From SAR116 cluster bacterium AG-426-B08 (lineage in GTDB: Bacteria > Pseudomonadota > Alphaproteobacteria > Puniceispirillales > Marisalimonadaceae), in the NCBI GenBank assembly GCA_003213175.1, contig QCNN01000002.1:57092-121091 (forward strand): DNA of 64,000 nt. The letters run 5' to 3'. The notes beneath the pieces are model-generated. The model searched no databases and was not told the DNA's origin. It worked only from the letters and a program-made list of their open reading frames with translations. Shown here in pieces: positions 45,753-52,775 of this stretch. Positions within the stretch are counted from its first letter, which is position 1. Every line of letters begins with the position of its first letter. A program made the translations under genes and the position numbers.

Positions 45753-46853
45753 ATGAAAAAACTTTTATTTACAATATTCTTTATTTCTTTTTTAGTAAAA
45801 CCGTCTATTGCAAATTCTCAAAATTTTATATGTGAACAAATTGGTTATGCTTGCGAAGAAGTTAAATATGAAGATTTAATTATAAGAGAGAAGATTTATT
45901 ATAAAAAGTTTTCTGATAAGCCATTTACTGGTTTTGCTAATGGAAAATGTTGTAAGAGAAAACTTGAGAGTTATGAAAAGCTAACAATAAAAAAAGATTT
46001 TGAATATAAATTAATTAAAGGAAAAATATTAAAAGGAAAAAGAGATGGAGAATGGTTGAAGTTTAACGAGGATGGTTCTCTTTTAGAGAAAATATCATAT
46101 AAATTTGGAAAACTTGATGGTAAATACGAGTTACATTCTCAAAAAATGATTATAAAAGGCTCAAATAAAAACGGGAAAAAAGAAGGTTTATGGAAAACAT
46201 ATAAATCAAATAAACTTTTTTTAGAAGCTAATTTTCAGAACGATAAAAAGAATGGTTTTTACAGAACATTTTATGAAAGTGGAAAATTACAAGCTGCAGC
46301 TCATTACAAAGATAATCTTCTAGACGGAGAAATGAAAAAATATCATAAGAATGGGAAATTATCTTTTACTAAATTTTTTACGAGAGGTGTTTTGAATGAT
46401 GGTGAGTGGTTAAGCTATCATGAAAATGGAAAACTATTTAAAAAAGAAATTATGTCCGATGGAAAAAAAAATGGTAGGTGGGAAACTTTTTATGAAGATG
46501 GAAAACCATGGAATATCATTATTTACAAAAATGATAAAAAAAATGGTTTAGAAAAGTGGTTTAAAGATGACGGTAGAATTGATTTTGAAAGAAACTTCAA
46601 AGATGGAAAATTGCACGGCATAAGTTTGTGGTATTATGTAAGTGGAAAGTTGCGAAAGACAGAAAATTTTAAGAATGGAAAACCAGACGGTAGTTATAAA
46701 AGTTTTTATGAGGATGGTACAACTAAATACATCTTAAATCATAAAAATGGAAATCGTCATGGTACTTCAATATGGTATCACCCAGATGGTACTTTAAGAG
46801 CAAAAAGAATCTACGAAAATGGTAAAACTGTTTCATATAAAGAATATAAGTAA
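45753..46853 (+). CDS. Exported MORN-variant repeat protein (YwqK antitoxin-like)
   Basis: This 366-residue protein has a signal peptide (MKKLLFTIFFISFLVKPSIA) and then a cysteine-containing N-terminal region (ICEQIGYACEEV, GKCCKRK). About eleven repeats of roughly 23 residues follow, of the form DGEWLSYHENGKLFKKE. These match the MORN-variant repeat of YwqK-type proteins often annotated as toxin-antitoxin antitoxins. The repeats form an extended beta structure. It is likely periplasmic or lipoprotein-free secreted. The next gene, 39 bp downstream, is a Rap1a/Tai-like exported protein, so an immunity-type cassette is conceivable. Confidence 0.8.
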   Translation: MKKLLFTIFFISFLVKPSIANSQNFICEQIGYACEEVKYEDLIIREKIYYKKFSDKPFTGFANGKCCKRKLESYEKLTIKKDFEYKLIKGKILKGKRDGEWLKFNEDGSLLEKISYKFGKLDGKYELHSQKMIIKGSNKNGKKEGLWKTYKSNKLFLEANFQNDKKNGFYRTFYESGKLQAAAHYKDNLLDGEMKKYHKNGKLSFTKFFTRGVLNDGEWLSYHENGKLFKKEIMSDGKKNGRWETFYEDGKPWNIIIYKNDKKNGLEKWFKDDGRIDFERNFKDGKLHGISLWYYVSGKLRKTENFKNGKPDGSYKSFYEDGTTKYILNHKNGNRHGTSIWYHPDGTLRAKRIYENGKTVSYKEYK

Positions 46854-46892
46854 TCTAGTAAAATCTGAATGAACATTTGAAGGGAAATTATT

Positions 46893-47354
46893 ATGAAGAT
46901 AATATTAGCATTTTTAATTTTAATTCTAAGCAACTTTAAATCATACGCTTACACAGCAGAGAATATGTATAAATTTTGTAAAATGTCTCAAAAAATAGAG
47001 TATGCCTCTAAAAGTGAAAAAGAAAATATATCTTATGAAGATGCAAGTTTAGCAATAATATGTGATACTCATATAAGTAGTTTACTGTACTCTGGGATTG
47101 ATAATTGTCGTGTTTATAATGAAATTTTAAAAATTTCAAAAAAGACAGTATCATCACAAGGTTTAAAACAATCTTATTTAGCGCTTGAAGCAGTAAAAGA
47201 AACAACGGCGAATGGTGAAGTTTCGTTAAGACAAGCAATTACATCATTTTTAAATTTTGCCGAAAAAAACCCTGATATGTGGAAATATAGAACAACTGCT
47301 TTAAAGATGTTTTATCTTGGTAAACCATTCCCATGTATTCTTCAAAAACCTTAA
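46893..47354 (+). CDS. Exported Rap1a/Tai-like protein (immunity-type fold)
   Basis: This 153-residue protein has a signal peptide (MKIILAFLILILSNFKSYA) and the arrangement of Rap1a/Tai proteins. There is an early cysteine after a short helix (YKFCKM), a mid cysteine (ICDTHISSLLYSG), and a C-terminal FLNFAEKNPDMWKYRTTALKMFYLGKPFPC in which the usual yLxxxPexl...AL...aFPC pattern is visible. Known members are periplasmic immunity proteins against T6SS amidase effectors, and many others are of unknown role. No effector is encoded here. It follows the MORN-type gene in the same direction. Confidence 0.6.
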   Translation: MKIILAFLILILSNFKSYAYTAENMYKFCKMSQKIEYASKSEKENISYEDASLAIICDTHISSLLYSGIDNCRVYNEILKISKKTVSSQGLKQSYLALEAVKETTANGEVSLRQAITSFLNFAEKNPDMWKYRTTALKMFYLGKPFPCILQKP

Positions 47355-47401
47355 TTACTCTTTTCCTAATCTGCTGCAGAGCTTAAGTATAGTATAACGT
47401 A

Positions 47402-47428
47402 TAGGGGGTATGGGTCATGCCTGCCCTA
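47402..47428 (+). terminator. Strong hairpin after the Rap1a/Tai-like gene
   Basis: TAGGG GGTATG / CATGCC CCCTA forms about 11 paired bases with a 3-base loop and a 2-base bulge (one G-T pair). ATTAGATTTTT follows on the plus strand. It lies between the Rap1a/Tai-like gene and the convergent integrase gene. The T tract begins 7 bases late, so efficiency is uncertain. Confidence 0.55.
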
Positions 47429-47429
47429 A

Positions 47430-48773
47430 TTAGATTTTTGGAATACTTTCAACTATTTCAATTAATTTGGAAATATCCTGTTTTGCAAAATAGCTTTTTC
47501 CAGCTTGTGTTCTTCCAATGTTGGATTTCTTATGACCTGTAATGTCTGAAAATTCTAATTCACTAAATCTATTTTGAAGTAAAAGAGTTATAAACCCATG
47601 TCTAAATGAATGATGAACATAAGTTTGTTTTTCATGACTTAATTCAAATTGTTTAAGCATTTTATCTTTAAGTCTTCCAAATCGTTTTCCAAGAGCTGTA
47701 GAGGAAGGAGATTTCCATGGTAAAAGTTCAATTTTCTTTAGTTCAGAGTGTAAGGGAATAATTCTTTTAGAAGATTCAGTTTTACCTTTTTCTTCTGCAA
47801 CTCTAAAAATGCGAATATTATTAATCCTATCTAATTTGGCTGTAAAAATTTCATCTAATCTCATTCCTGTATAGTAGCTAACATAAATTAACTGTGTCAG
47901 TTCCTTATCCTTTGATGATAGTTCTAAAAGTTTTTTAATCATTTCAGTTGTAAATGGTTTTCTATTAACTCTTTTTTTAAAGTTTGTAAGTCTGTGTCCT
48001 TTAAAGGGATTAGGAGAGTTATCTAGGAAACCTTGTTTAGCTGCATATGAATAAACAGCTGCAAGATAGCTCATATCGTTTGAGAACGTTGTTGAAGCTC
48101 TGTTTTCTTCTCTAGCAAATTTAACGTAATCACTTACTATTTTTGGAGTAATTAATCTTAGTTCTATATCTGCAACTTCTCTGTATTCTAAAAACCTTTT
48201 AGTTGCATTTTTAACTTTATTTTGAGTTTTATTTGGTCTTCCTTCTGATTTGAGTTCATCCATATACTTGTTAGAGATGACTGTAATACCTACTGGATAA
48301 GGGTGAGGTTTATCAAAAAATTTTGCTTTTCTTTTCTCTTGTTCTCTTTCTAAAGCAATTAAATTATTATGAGCATTACTGAACTCTTTTTCATCAACAA
48401 CAACTGTTTCTCCAGGTATACGAAAAGTATCTGTGGTATTATGAATTAGTTCTAGAATAACTTCTTTTTCTTCTTCTAATTGCTCATCAGTAAGAGTTTG
48501 AAAATTCTCTACACCTTTCCAATATGCTTCAGCCCCTACAAGAAGACGATAAGGTTTTGGATTTTCTAAAATCTGCAACTCCTTAAGTCTTTTATTTGCT
48601 CTTTCATAAGCAAGATTAAAATCTGAAGTTCTTAAAGTTTCTTTAAAATTTTTTTTACTAGTTGGTAAGTGAGATAAGTTAGGCAACATTCTCATCCAAT
48701 TTTTTATATGAAACTGAAGATAGTAATTATTACCATTTTTTGATATAAAGTTTTTGTGGTATTTTCTAGCCAT
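47430..48773 (-). CDS. int: Tyrosine recombinase (site-specific integrase) of island 1
   Basis: About 447 residues. The N-terminus MARKYHKNFISKNGNNYYLQFHI and a helical SAM-like domain precede the catalytic part. There, SYYTGMRLDEIF carries the first arginine, HHSFRHGFITLL the H-x-x-R, and ITGHKKSNIGRTQAGKSYF the late histidine and the tyrosine nucleophile. I prefer the ATG at 48773, because the longer ORF start (48809) would run through the arm-type sites. It should catalyse integration into tRNA-Ser. Its gene ends beside the hairpin at 47402 and starts 92 bp from the att copy. Confidence 0.9.
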   Translation of the reverse strand: MARKYHKNFISKNGNNYYLQFHIKNWMRMLPNLSHLPTSKKNFKETLRTSDFNLAYERANKRLKELQILENPKPYRLLVGAEAYWKGVENFQTLTDEQLEEEKEVILELIHNTTDTFRIPGETVVVDEKEFSNAHNNLIALEREQEKRKAKFFDKPHPYPVGITVISNKYMDELKSEGRPNKTQNKVKNATKRFLEYREVADIELRLITPKIVSDYVKFAREENRASTTFSNDMSYLAAVYSYAAKQGFLDNSPNPFKGHRLTNFKKRVNRKPFTTEMIKKLLELSSKDKELTQLIYVSYYTGMRLDEIFTAKLDRINNIRIFRVAEEKGKTESSKRIIPLHSELKKIELLPWKSPSSTALGKRFGRLKDKMLKQFELSHEKQTYVHHSFRHGFITLLLQNRFSELEFSDITGHKKSNIGRTQAGKSYFAKQDISKLIEIVESIPKI

Positions 48774-48783
48774 TTTGTCAAAT

Positions 48784-48801
48784 GTACCCAGAATGTACCC
48801 A
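48784..48801. promoter_or_regulatory. Right arm-type integrase sites of island 1
   Basis: GTACCCA and GTACCCA start at 48784 and 48795, again 11 bases apart, just upstream of the integrase start. They mirror the pair at 42814, in the same orientation. They could also let the integrase repress its own promoter. Confidence 0.65.
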
Positions 48802-48864
48802 ATTGACAACCTTATTTTTGAATACTATAGTTATACTGTGGAGATTTTAGGAATAAGAAGAGAT

Positions 48865-48881
48865 TCCCTCTCTCTCCGCCA
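48865..48881 (+). repeat. att copy between island 1 and island 2
   Basis: This is a perfect 17-base copy of the tRNA-Ser end (TCCCTCTCTCTCCGCCA) with no tRNA around it. It marks the right end of island 1 and simultaneously the left end of island 2. It lies 92 bases upstream of the island 1 integrase start. Confidence 0.85.
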
Positions 48882-48993
48882 TGTACCTAACTATGTTATG
48901 TCATGCTATGTCATAACTCTAAGCTGTGCTTGGTTTTAATTGACGAAACCTGATTAAGTTATTTCATTATAAATCATCTTTAACCAACCCAAC

Positions 48994-49013
48994 TTGTGGA
49001 CAGAGTTGTAGAC
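48994..49013. promoter_or_regulatory. Left arm-type sites of island 2
   Basis: TTGTGGAC at 48994 and TTGTAGAC at 49006 are 12 bases apart. The same spacing and nearly the same sequence recur at the right end (51854 and 51866). They lie just upstream of the truncated integrase, as expected for arm sites. Confidence 0.6.
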
Positions 49014-49023
49014 AGGAGATGAC

Positions 49024-49200
49024 ATGAAAAAATTAAATGCAAAGCAATTATCAATTTTAACAAAAGGTAAATACCATGATGGAAATGGACTTTATATTTC
49101 AATTTCAAGTCCAGGAAAAGGTAGATGGAGTTTTCGTTATTCCATTAATAAAAAATCAAGAGAAATGGGTTTAGGAAGTTTTCCAGATATTTTGTTTTAA
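49024..49200 (+). pseudogene. Truncated P4-type integrase (arm-binding domain only)
   Basis: A 58-residue frame with a good AGGAGATGAC ribosome site starts MKKLNAKQLSILTKGKYHDGN. It continues through LYISISSPGKGRWSFRYSI to MGLGSFPDI before TAA. This is the N-terminal DUF4102-type arm-binding domain of P4-like integrases (D-G-x-G-L-x-L-x-V...W-x-F-R-Y...L-G-x-Y-P). The remaining 300 or more residues, with the catalytic domain, are gone; only a 289-bp AT-rich gap follows. It could act as a small repressor, but decay is the simpler reading. Confidence 0.8.
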
Positions 49201-49336
49201 TCCATTTTAAAATAAACGAAAATAAACAAAAAAAAATAAAATATTAGCGAATTTTCTTTTATTTTATTTTACAGGTATCAAATTTGACATTAAAATTGAA
49301 AATCATTAAAATTTTTGAAGATTAAACATTTGAATT

Positions 49337-49468
49337 ATGGCTGAAAAAAAACAAGAAATATTTATAAAATATCCTAAGTTATCAAACTATTTCATAGGTG
49401 TAGTAGACCAATTAAAAAATTTTAGCATTGCAATAAAAACTGATAATAATATACCTCATAATGATTAA
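49337..49468 (+). CDS. Possible small ORF (43 residues), unknown
   Basis: The gap at 49201-49492 contains one frame of 43 residues (MAEKKQEIFIKYPKLSNYFIG...). It ends 24 bases before the next gene in the same direction. No Shine-Dalgarno is obvious and no family is recognised. It may be real or chance in AT-rich DNA. Nothing else is seen in the gap. Confidence 0.3.
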   Translation: MAEKKQEIFIKYPKLSNYFIGVVDQLKNFSIAIKTDNNIPHND

Positions 49469-49492
49469 ATTTTTATGTTATATTAGAAATTG

Positions 49493-50077
49493 ATGATTAT
49501 GAATAATGTTGATGAATATAAAAATGTGTCAGTAAATGTTGTACGTATATTAAATCTAATAAAAAATAAAGATTACACTAAAAAAGAATTACATACTTTT
49601 TTTGAGAATATAAACAACGAATATTCTAAAGGTAAAGTTACTGACTATGAATTTGAAATTCTAATTCAAGAATTAGAAAAGAGAGTTAGGATTACTCAAC
49701 CCCGTTTATCAAAAATTCTATTTGGACCAAAAGATGATAAGGTTAGAACATCATTAAGTAAATTTTTAGATGAATTGAAGACTACTTTTGATTTTTCTAA
49801 TAATAATGTTGGAAGCCATGTCAAAACTGGTGGTTCAATGATTAATGGTACTAAATACATTGACGTTTACATATCTTATAAAAATAAAGATAAATGGCAC
49901 TGCTCTTTTGCGTTTGTACAAGATCAAGCAAATACAAATCTTTACATAATGACAAGAAAGTATCAAGGAGGAATGATGAACAAAGAAAGTGTATCTGAAA
50001 TCATTTATGAAATTGAAGATCTAGATAAAGCTAAGTTGGGATTTATAGAAAATTTAGAAGCAATAATAGATAAATAA
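49493..50077 (+). CDS. Unknown island 2 protein, about 194 residues
   Basis: No family recognised. The start is one of ATG 49493 or 49499; the ORF track TTG is one codon earlier. The N-terminal half is helical and charged (VRILNLIKNKDYTKKELHTFFENINNEY). The C-terminal half has strands and aromatic residues (YIDVYISYKNKDKWHCSFAFVQDQANTNLYIMTRKYQGG). It has no signal or membrane segment. It is 22 bases before the 'LWPMHSW' family gene in the same direction, so the two form an operon. This pairing of a cytosolic protein with a small partner could be a defence or toxin-antitoxin module, which is unproven. Confidence 0.6.
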   Translation: MIMNNVDEYKNVSVNVVRILNLIKNKDYTKKELHTFFENINNEYSKGKVTDYEFEILIQELEKRVRITQPRLSKILFGPKDDKVRTSLSKFLDELKTTFDFSNNNVGSHVKTGGSMINGTKYIDVYISYKNKDKWHCSFAFVQDQANTNLYIMTRKYQGGMMNKESVSEIIYEIEDLDKAKLGFIENLEAIIDK

Positions 50078-50099
50078 ATTACAGGTTGGTGAAGAAATA

Positions 50100-50480
50100 T
50101 TGAGTTGGTTAGAGATAAGTGAAAAAGCGTTTAATACTTACTTCGAAAACTTTGTTAAAAATAAAGACCATAATATTGCTCAAAAATCGACTAATAAATT
50201 TATCGAATTATATGCGAAGAAAGTGGGATTTAAGTTTACAAACCTGTCATCAAATAATGTTTCCCAAAAAATTCTTATAATTATTTTTAATCAGTTTGCT
50301 CAAAGAATGCGTTATCTTAAAGAAGATAAAAACTACATTGATAATGGAGAATTTTTATGGCCAATGCATTCCTGGTTATCAAATCACTGTTATGCAAATT
50401 TGCAATATTATGGAACGGATCAATTTAAAGTAATACAAAAATATATTGATGAAGAATTAACAGAATATTTACCAGATTAA
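50100..50480 (+). CDS. Small protein of the 'GE-LWPMH-W' family (copy A)
   Basis: This 126-residue soluble protein begins (TTG start) WLEISEKAFNTYFENFVKNKDH and has QFAQRMRYLKEDKNYIDNGEFLWPMHSW, ending acidic (DEELTEYLPD). The same landmarks recur in the minus-strand gene at 51303, so the two are paralogues. I recognise no named family. It is helical and aromatic-rich, without membrane parts. It follows the 194-residue gene by 22 bases. A 20-bp repeat with the island's right end begins 3 bases after its stop. Confidence 0.6.
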   Translation: MSWLEISEKAFNTYFENFVKNKDHNIAQKSTNKFIELYAKKVGFKFTNLSSNNVSQKILIIIFNQFAQRMRYLKEDKNYIDNGEFLWPMHSWLSNHCYANLQYYGTDQFKVIQKYIDEELTEYLPD

Positions 50481-50483
50481 CTT

Positions 50484-50503
50484 GAGGAGGTTGTCTTCGC
50501 CAA
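50484..50503 (+). repeat. Internal copy of the island 2 end sequence
   Basis: GAGGAGGTTGTCTTCGCCAA here and GAGGAGGTTCTCTCCGCCAA at 51930-51949 agree at 18 of 20 positions, and the latter includes the tRNA-derived TCTCTCCGCCA. It may be a decayed attachment site dividing island 2 into two stacked elements, with the segment 50504-51949 as the later or earlier insertion. Confidence 0.6.
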
Positions 50504-50714
50504 TAAGATAAATAATCTTTAGTCATATTTTTTGACAAAGGGTAAAGATGATATCTCTTAAAAAAATAGAGAAAAAACTTAAATAACATTTAGATTACAA
50601 AGAATTCAATTTTGGTATTATTTAAAGAAGAAGAAAATCTTCTCATTATATTAATTACAATTCATGTAGATTTAAAATAATAAATAAATTTAACTTTTAT
50701 CAAAATCTAATTTT

Positions 50715-51224
50715 TTATTGAATATTATGTTTTAAAATATTTACTTCTTTATATCTATCAAAAACACTTTTATATTTATTCCATCCAAATGGCATTTTAT
50801 CTTTCAAATTGTTTTTGGTAAGCTTATCGTCTTCTTCCTTTGTTATCACGCCCAATTTATAATAATTGATTAAAAAATTTTCAATGTCTTTTTCATGTTG
50901 AAATTTTTCTTCAAATAAAAGTTTGTAAATCACTGAAACTGGCAGAGAGTGCTCTTTTATCAATCTAGCATTCATATTTTTATTAATGACTTCAAAAGCA
51001 TTTTTAGAAATAAAATGCATGCTTAGCAATGCATTTTTTGATTTATGAGGATTGGGATTATTAAACCATTTAGGTCTATTATTTTTGGATAGAAAAGGCC
51101 CTCTTTTATAATATGCAAACCAGTTGTCAATAAAAGTTCTTAAGAGATGTTTATCATTATTATATGATTTTATGTAAATCTTAATATGCGTAAGGTAAGA
51201 ATTTTTTAGTTCTACACAATCCAA
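50715..51224 (-). CDS. Unknown island 2 protein, 169 residues
   Basis: No family recognised. The protein is soluble, basic and helical: an N-terminal LLRTFIDNWFAYYKRGPFLSKNNRPKWF, a middle NARLIKEHSLPVSVIYKLLFEEKF and a C-terminal KEEDDKLTKNNLKDKMPFGW. The middle has a possible helix-turn-helix-like look, but no secure motif. It is downstream of the copy B gene on the same strand (78 bp apart) and may be co-transcribed. The 234-bp region 50481-50714 after its 3' end holds the internal repeat and otherwise only AT-rich sequence. Confidence 0.55.
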   Translation of the reverse strand: MDCVELKNSYLTHIKIYIKSYNNDKHLLRTFIDNWFAYYKRGPFLSKNNRPKWFNNPNPHKSKNALLSMHFISKNAFEVINKNMNARLIKEHSLPVSVIYKLLFEEKFQHEKDIENFLINYYKLGVITKEEDDKLTKNNLKDKMPFGWNKYKSVFDRYKEVNILKHNIQ

Positions 51225-51302
51225 TTTATTCTACATTTTATAGATGAATTAAAACCATAATTTAGAAACCCTCTAGATTTTTATCTAATATAAGTTGAAA
51301 TT

Positions 51303-51719
51303 TCAATCATCATCTGGGAGTAAATCTGGTAATTTATTACTAATAAAATCGTCTAAATCTTTAAAATATTCTTCATCATTGTGATGTTCTTTAGCCTCAT
51401 AAAGTTTATCAATAATCCAAGTATGCATTGGCCATAATAATTCACCTGATACTTTGTAACCAACTTCTTCATGAATATCTCGCATTTTTTCGGCAAAATT
51501 TTGAATAACAATCTTTACTTTTTCTTTATCTAAATCAAATTCCCAATTGGTTTCAATATCAACACCAATATTTTCCATAGCATTTGCAATCTCTCCATCA
51601 GCTAATTCTTGAGACTCTTCATGATCTTCTGATTTTCTATACCAGTTAAAATATTGGTTAAAAGCTCTTTTTCCAACTTCTTCCCAATTAACGTCAGAAT
51701 TTTCATTATTCTTACTCAT
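51303..51719 (-). CDS. Small protein of the 'GE-LWPMH-W' family (copy B)
   Basis: This 138-residue acidic soluble protein aligns by eye with copy A. VNWEEVGKRAFNQYFNWYRKSEDHEE corresponds to WLEISEKAFNTYFENFVKNKDH. FAEKMRDIHEEVGYKVSGELLWPMHTW corresponds to FAQRMRYLKEDKNYIDNGEFLWPMHSW, and both end in an acidic LP-D tail. It is inverted relative to copy A. No named family is recognised. The conserved W-P-M-H-W core suggests a binding or catalytic pocket. It is probably transcribed with the 169-residue gene. Confidence 0.65.
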   Translation of the reverse strand: MSKNNENSDVNWEEVGKRAFNQYFNWYRKSEDHEESQELADGEIANAMENIGVDIETNWEFDLDKEKVKIVIQNFAEKMRDIHEEVGYKVSGELLWPMHTWIIDKLYEAKEHHNDEEYFKDLDDFISNKLPDLLPDDD

Positions 51720-51853
51720 TTTATTTACCTCACTATTATTTTCTTCTGAATAGTCGTTTTTAATAGTTTTATTGTATCACAAATTATTTATCGTGGAAAT
51801 TAAATAATCTGCCAGAGAATTTCAAGAACAAAACTTAAATAAATAGAAATTAA

Positions 51854-51873
51854 TTGTAGACTAAATTGTAGAC
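51854..51873. promoter_or_regulatory. Right arm-type sites of island 2
   Basis: TTGTAGAC starts at 51854 and 51866, a 12-base step, the same as at the left end. The surrounding region 51720-51957 has no gene. These repeats, followed by the att remnant, mark the right boundary of island 2. Confidence 0.6.
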
Positions 51874-51937
51874 TGAAAACTTAATAGTCTATAAAATATA
51901 AGTAAATCAGATGATTAAAATGGAATAACGAGGAGGT

Positions 51938-51948
51938 TCTCTCCGCCA
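51938..51948 (+). repeat. Short att remnant at the right end of island 2
   Basis: TCTCTCCGCCA matches the last 11 bases of tRNA-Ser. It sits 9 bases before the end of the tauE gene, at the return to chromosomal genes, and just right of the paired TTGTAGAC motifs. The shortness leaves some doubt, but position and neighbouring motifs agree. Confidence 0.65.
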
Positions 51949-51957
51949 AAAAACATT

Positions 51958-52704
51958 TTATAATATATGTTTGTAAAGAACTAATAATCCAACAAAAGTT
52001 AAAAAAATAAGTGTTAAATTTTTAAAAGTTTTTTGTGGTATTTTATCTCTTACTTTTAAGCCTATATATTGCATAAACATAGCTGGAAACAATGCTAAGG
52101 ATGTTACTAAAAAATCACTTACCACAACTTTTTGATATATAAAAAACATTATATAAAGTGGAATTAAGGTTGCAAAAACTAAAAAAGAAACGTTTTGACT
52201 AAATCTTTCTTTAGACAAATTTAAGCTAACTAAATATATAATCATTAAAGGACCTAAAACAGTTGTCATTCCTCCAATTACCCCCGAGAATAATCCGTAC
52301 AAAAGCCCAAATAATTTATTATATACTAACACCTCATTTATCTTGAACCCTTTAAAATTTATTAATGCAAAAATTATAATTGTTACTCCAATTGCAATAC
52401 TAATTGTTTCACTTTTAGTATTATGAAAAATATAACTCCCAATTAATATGCCTGAAAAGATACCAATACTAAAAGGTATCAAATTCTTATAATAACTTAA
52501 ATTTTTGAAATTTATTTCTCTTATATTTGCAAAAATAATTGGGAAAAAAAGTAGGAAAAGGGCTGATGTAGGTGGCAGAACAATAGTAAGGATTGGTAAA
52601 GAAATTACTGGAAATCCCCAGCTTATTACACCTTTAGTGAAACCACCTAAACATAACGAAAACAAAATTACTACAATACTTATTTGATCTAAATTGGAAA
52701 ACAT
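51958..52704 (-). CDS. TauE/SafE family membrane transporter
   Basis: This 248-residue protein has about eight hydrophobic segments and the TauE/SafE repeated pattern. An early G-G-F-T-K-G-V-I-S-W-G-F-P segment is followed by the central GLLYGLFSGVIGGMTTVLGPLMIIYL. Family members export sulfite, sulfoacetate or related organosulfur anions. The actual substrate is unknown. It is the first chromosomal gene after the islands. The ATG at 52704 diverges from the AhpD-like gene across 71 bp, which may coordinate their expression. Confidence 0.8.
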   Translation of the reverse strand: MFSNLDQISIVVILFSLCLGGFTKGVISWGFPVISLPILTIVLPPTSALFLLFFPIIFANIREINFKNLSYYKNLIPFSIGIFSGILIGSYIFHNTKSETISIAIGVTIIIFALINFKGFKINEVLVYNKLFGLLYGLFSGVIGGMTTVLGPLMIIYLVSLNLSKERFSQNVSFLVFATLIPLYIMFFIYQKVVVSDFLVTSLALFPAMFMQYIGLKVRDKIPQKTFKNLTLIFLTFVGLLVLYKHIL

Positions 52705-52775
52705 GCAATATGATTTTAACCTTTAAAATAATTTTTCTATAAGTTTAAATTGTAATTTAAAAAGAAAGGTCCTCA

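Larger units (their letters stand above)
42745..48881. mobile_element. Integrated genomic island 1 at tRNA-Ser
   Basis: The element of about 6.1 kb is bounded by TCCCTCTCTCTCCGCCA in the tRNA 3' end and the same 17 bases at 48865-48881. It contains a full tyrosine recombinase next to the right end and paired GTACCCA motifs with the same 11-base spacing inside both ends. Seven or eight cargo genes, mostly membrane or exported and unrecognised, lie between. There is no visible replication, capsid or conjugation gene, so it looks like a small satellite-like or cargo-only integrative element. Mobility is inferred. Confidence 0.85.
48882..51948. mobile_element. Tandem island 2 (decayed integrase)
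   Basis: This stretch of about 3.1 kb lies between the att copy at 48865 and the remnant at 51938. It carries a truncated integrase near the left end, paired TTGTRGAC motifs with a 12-base step inside both ends, and four unrecognised cargo genes. It therefore appears to be an older element that used the same tRNA-Ser before or after island 1 arrived. With its integrase broken it would need help to move. Confidence 0.75.

Noticed and set aside
42745-51948. CRISPR array or prophage in the accessory region
   Set aside because: No regularly spaced repeats with unique spacers, and no capsid, terminase, portal or tail genes were seen; the repeats are att and arm sites.
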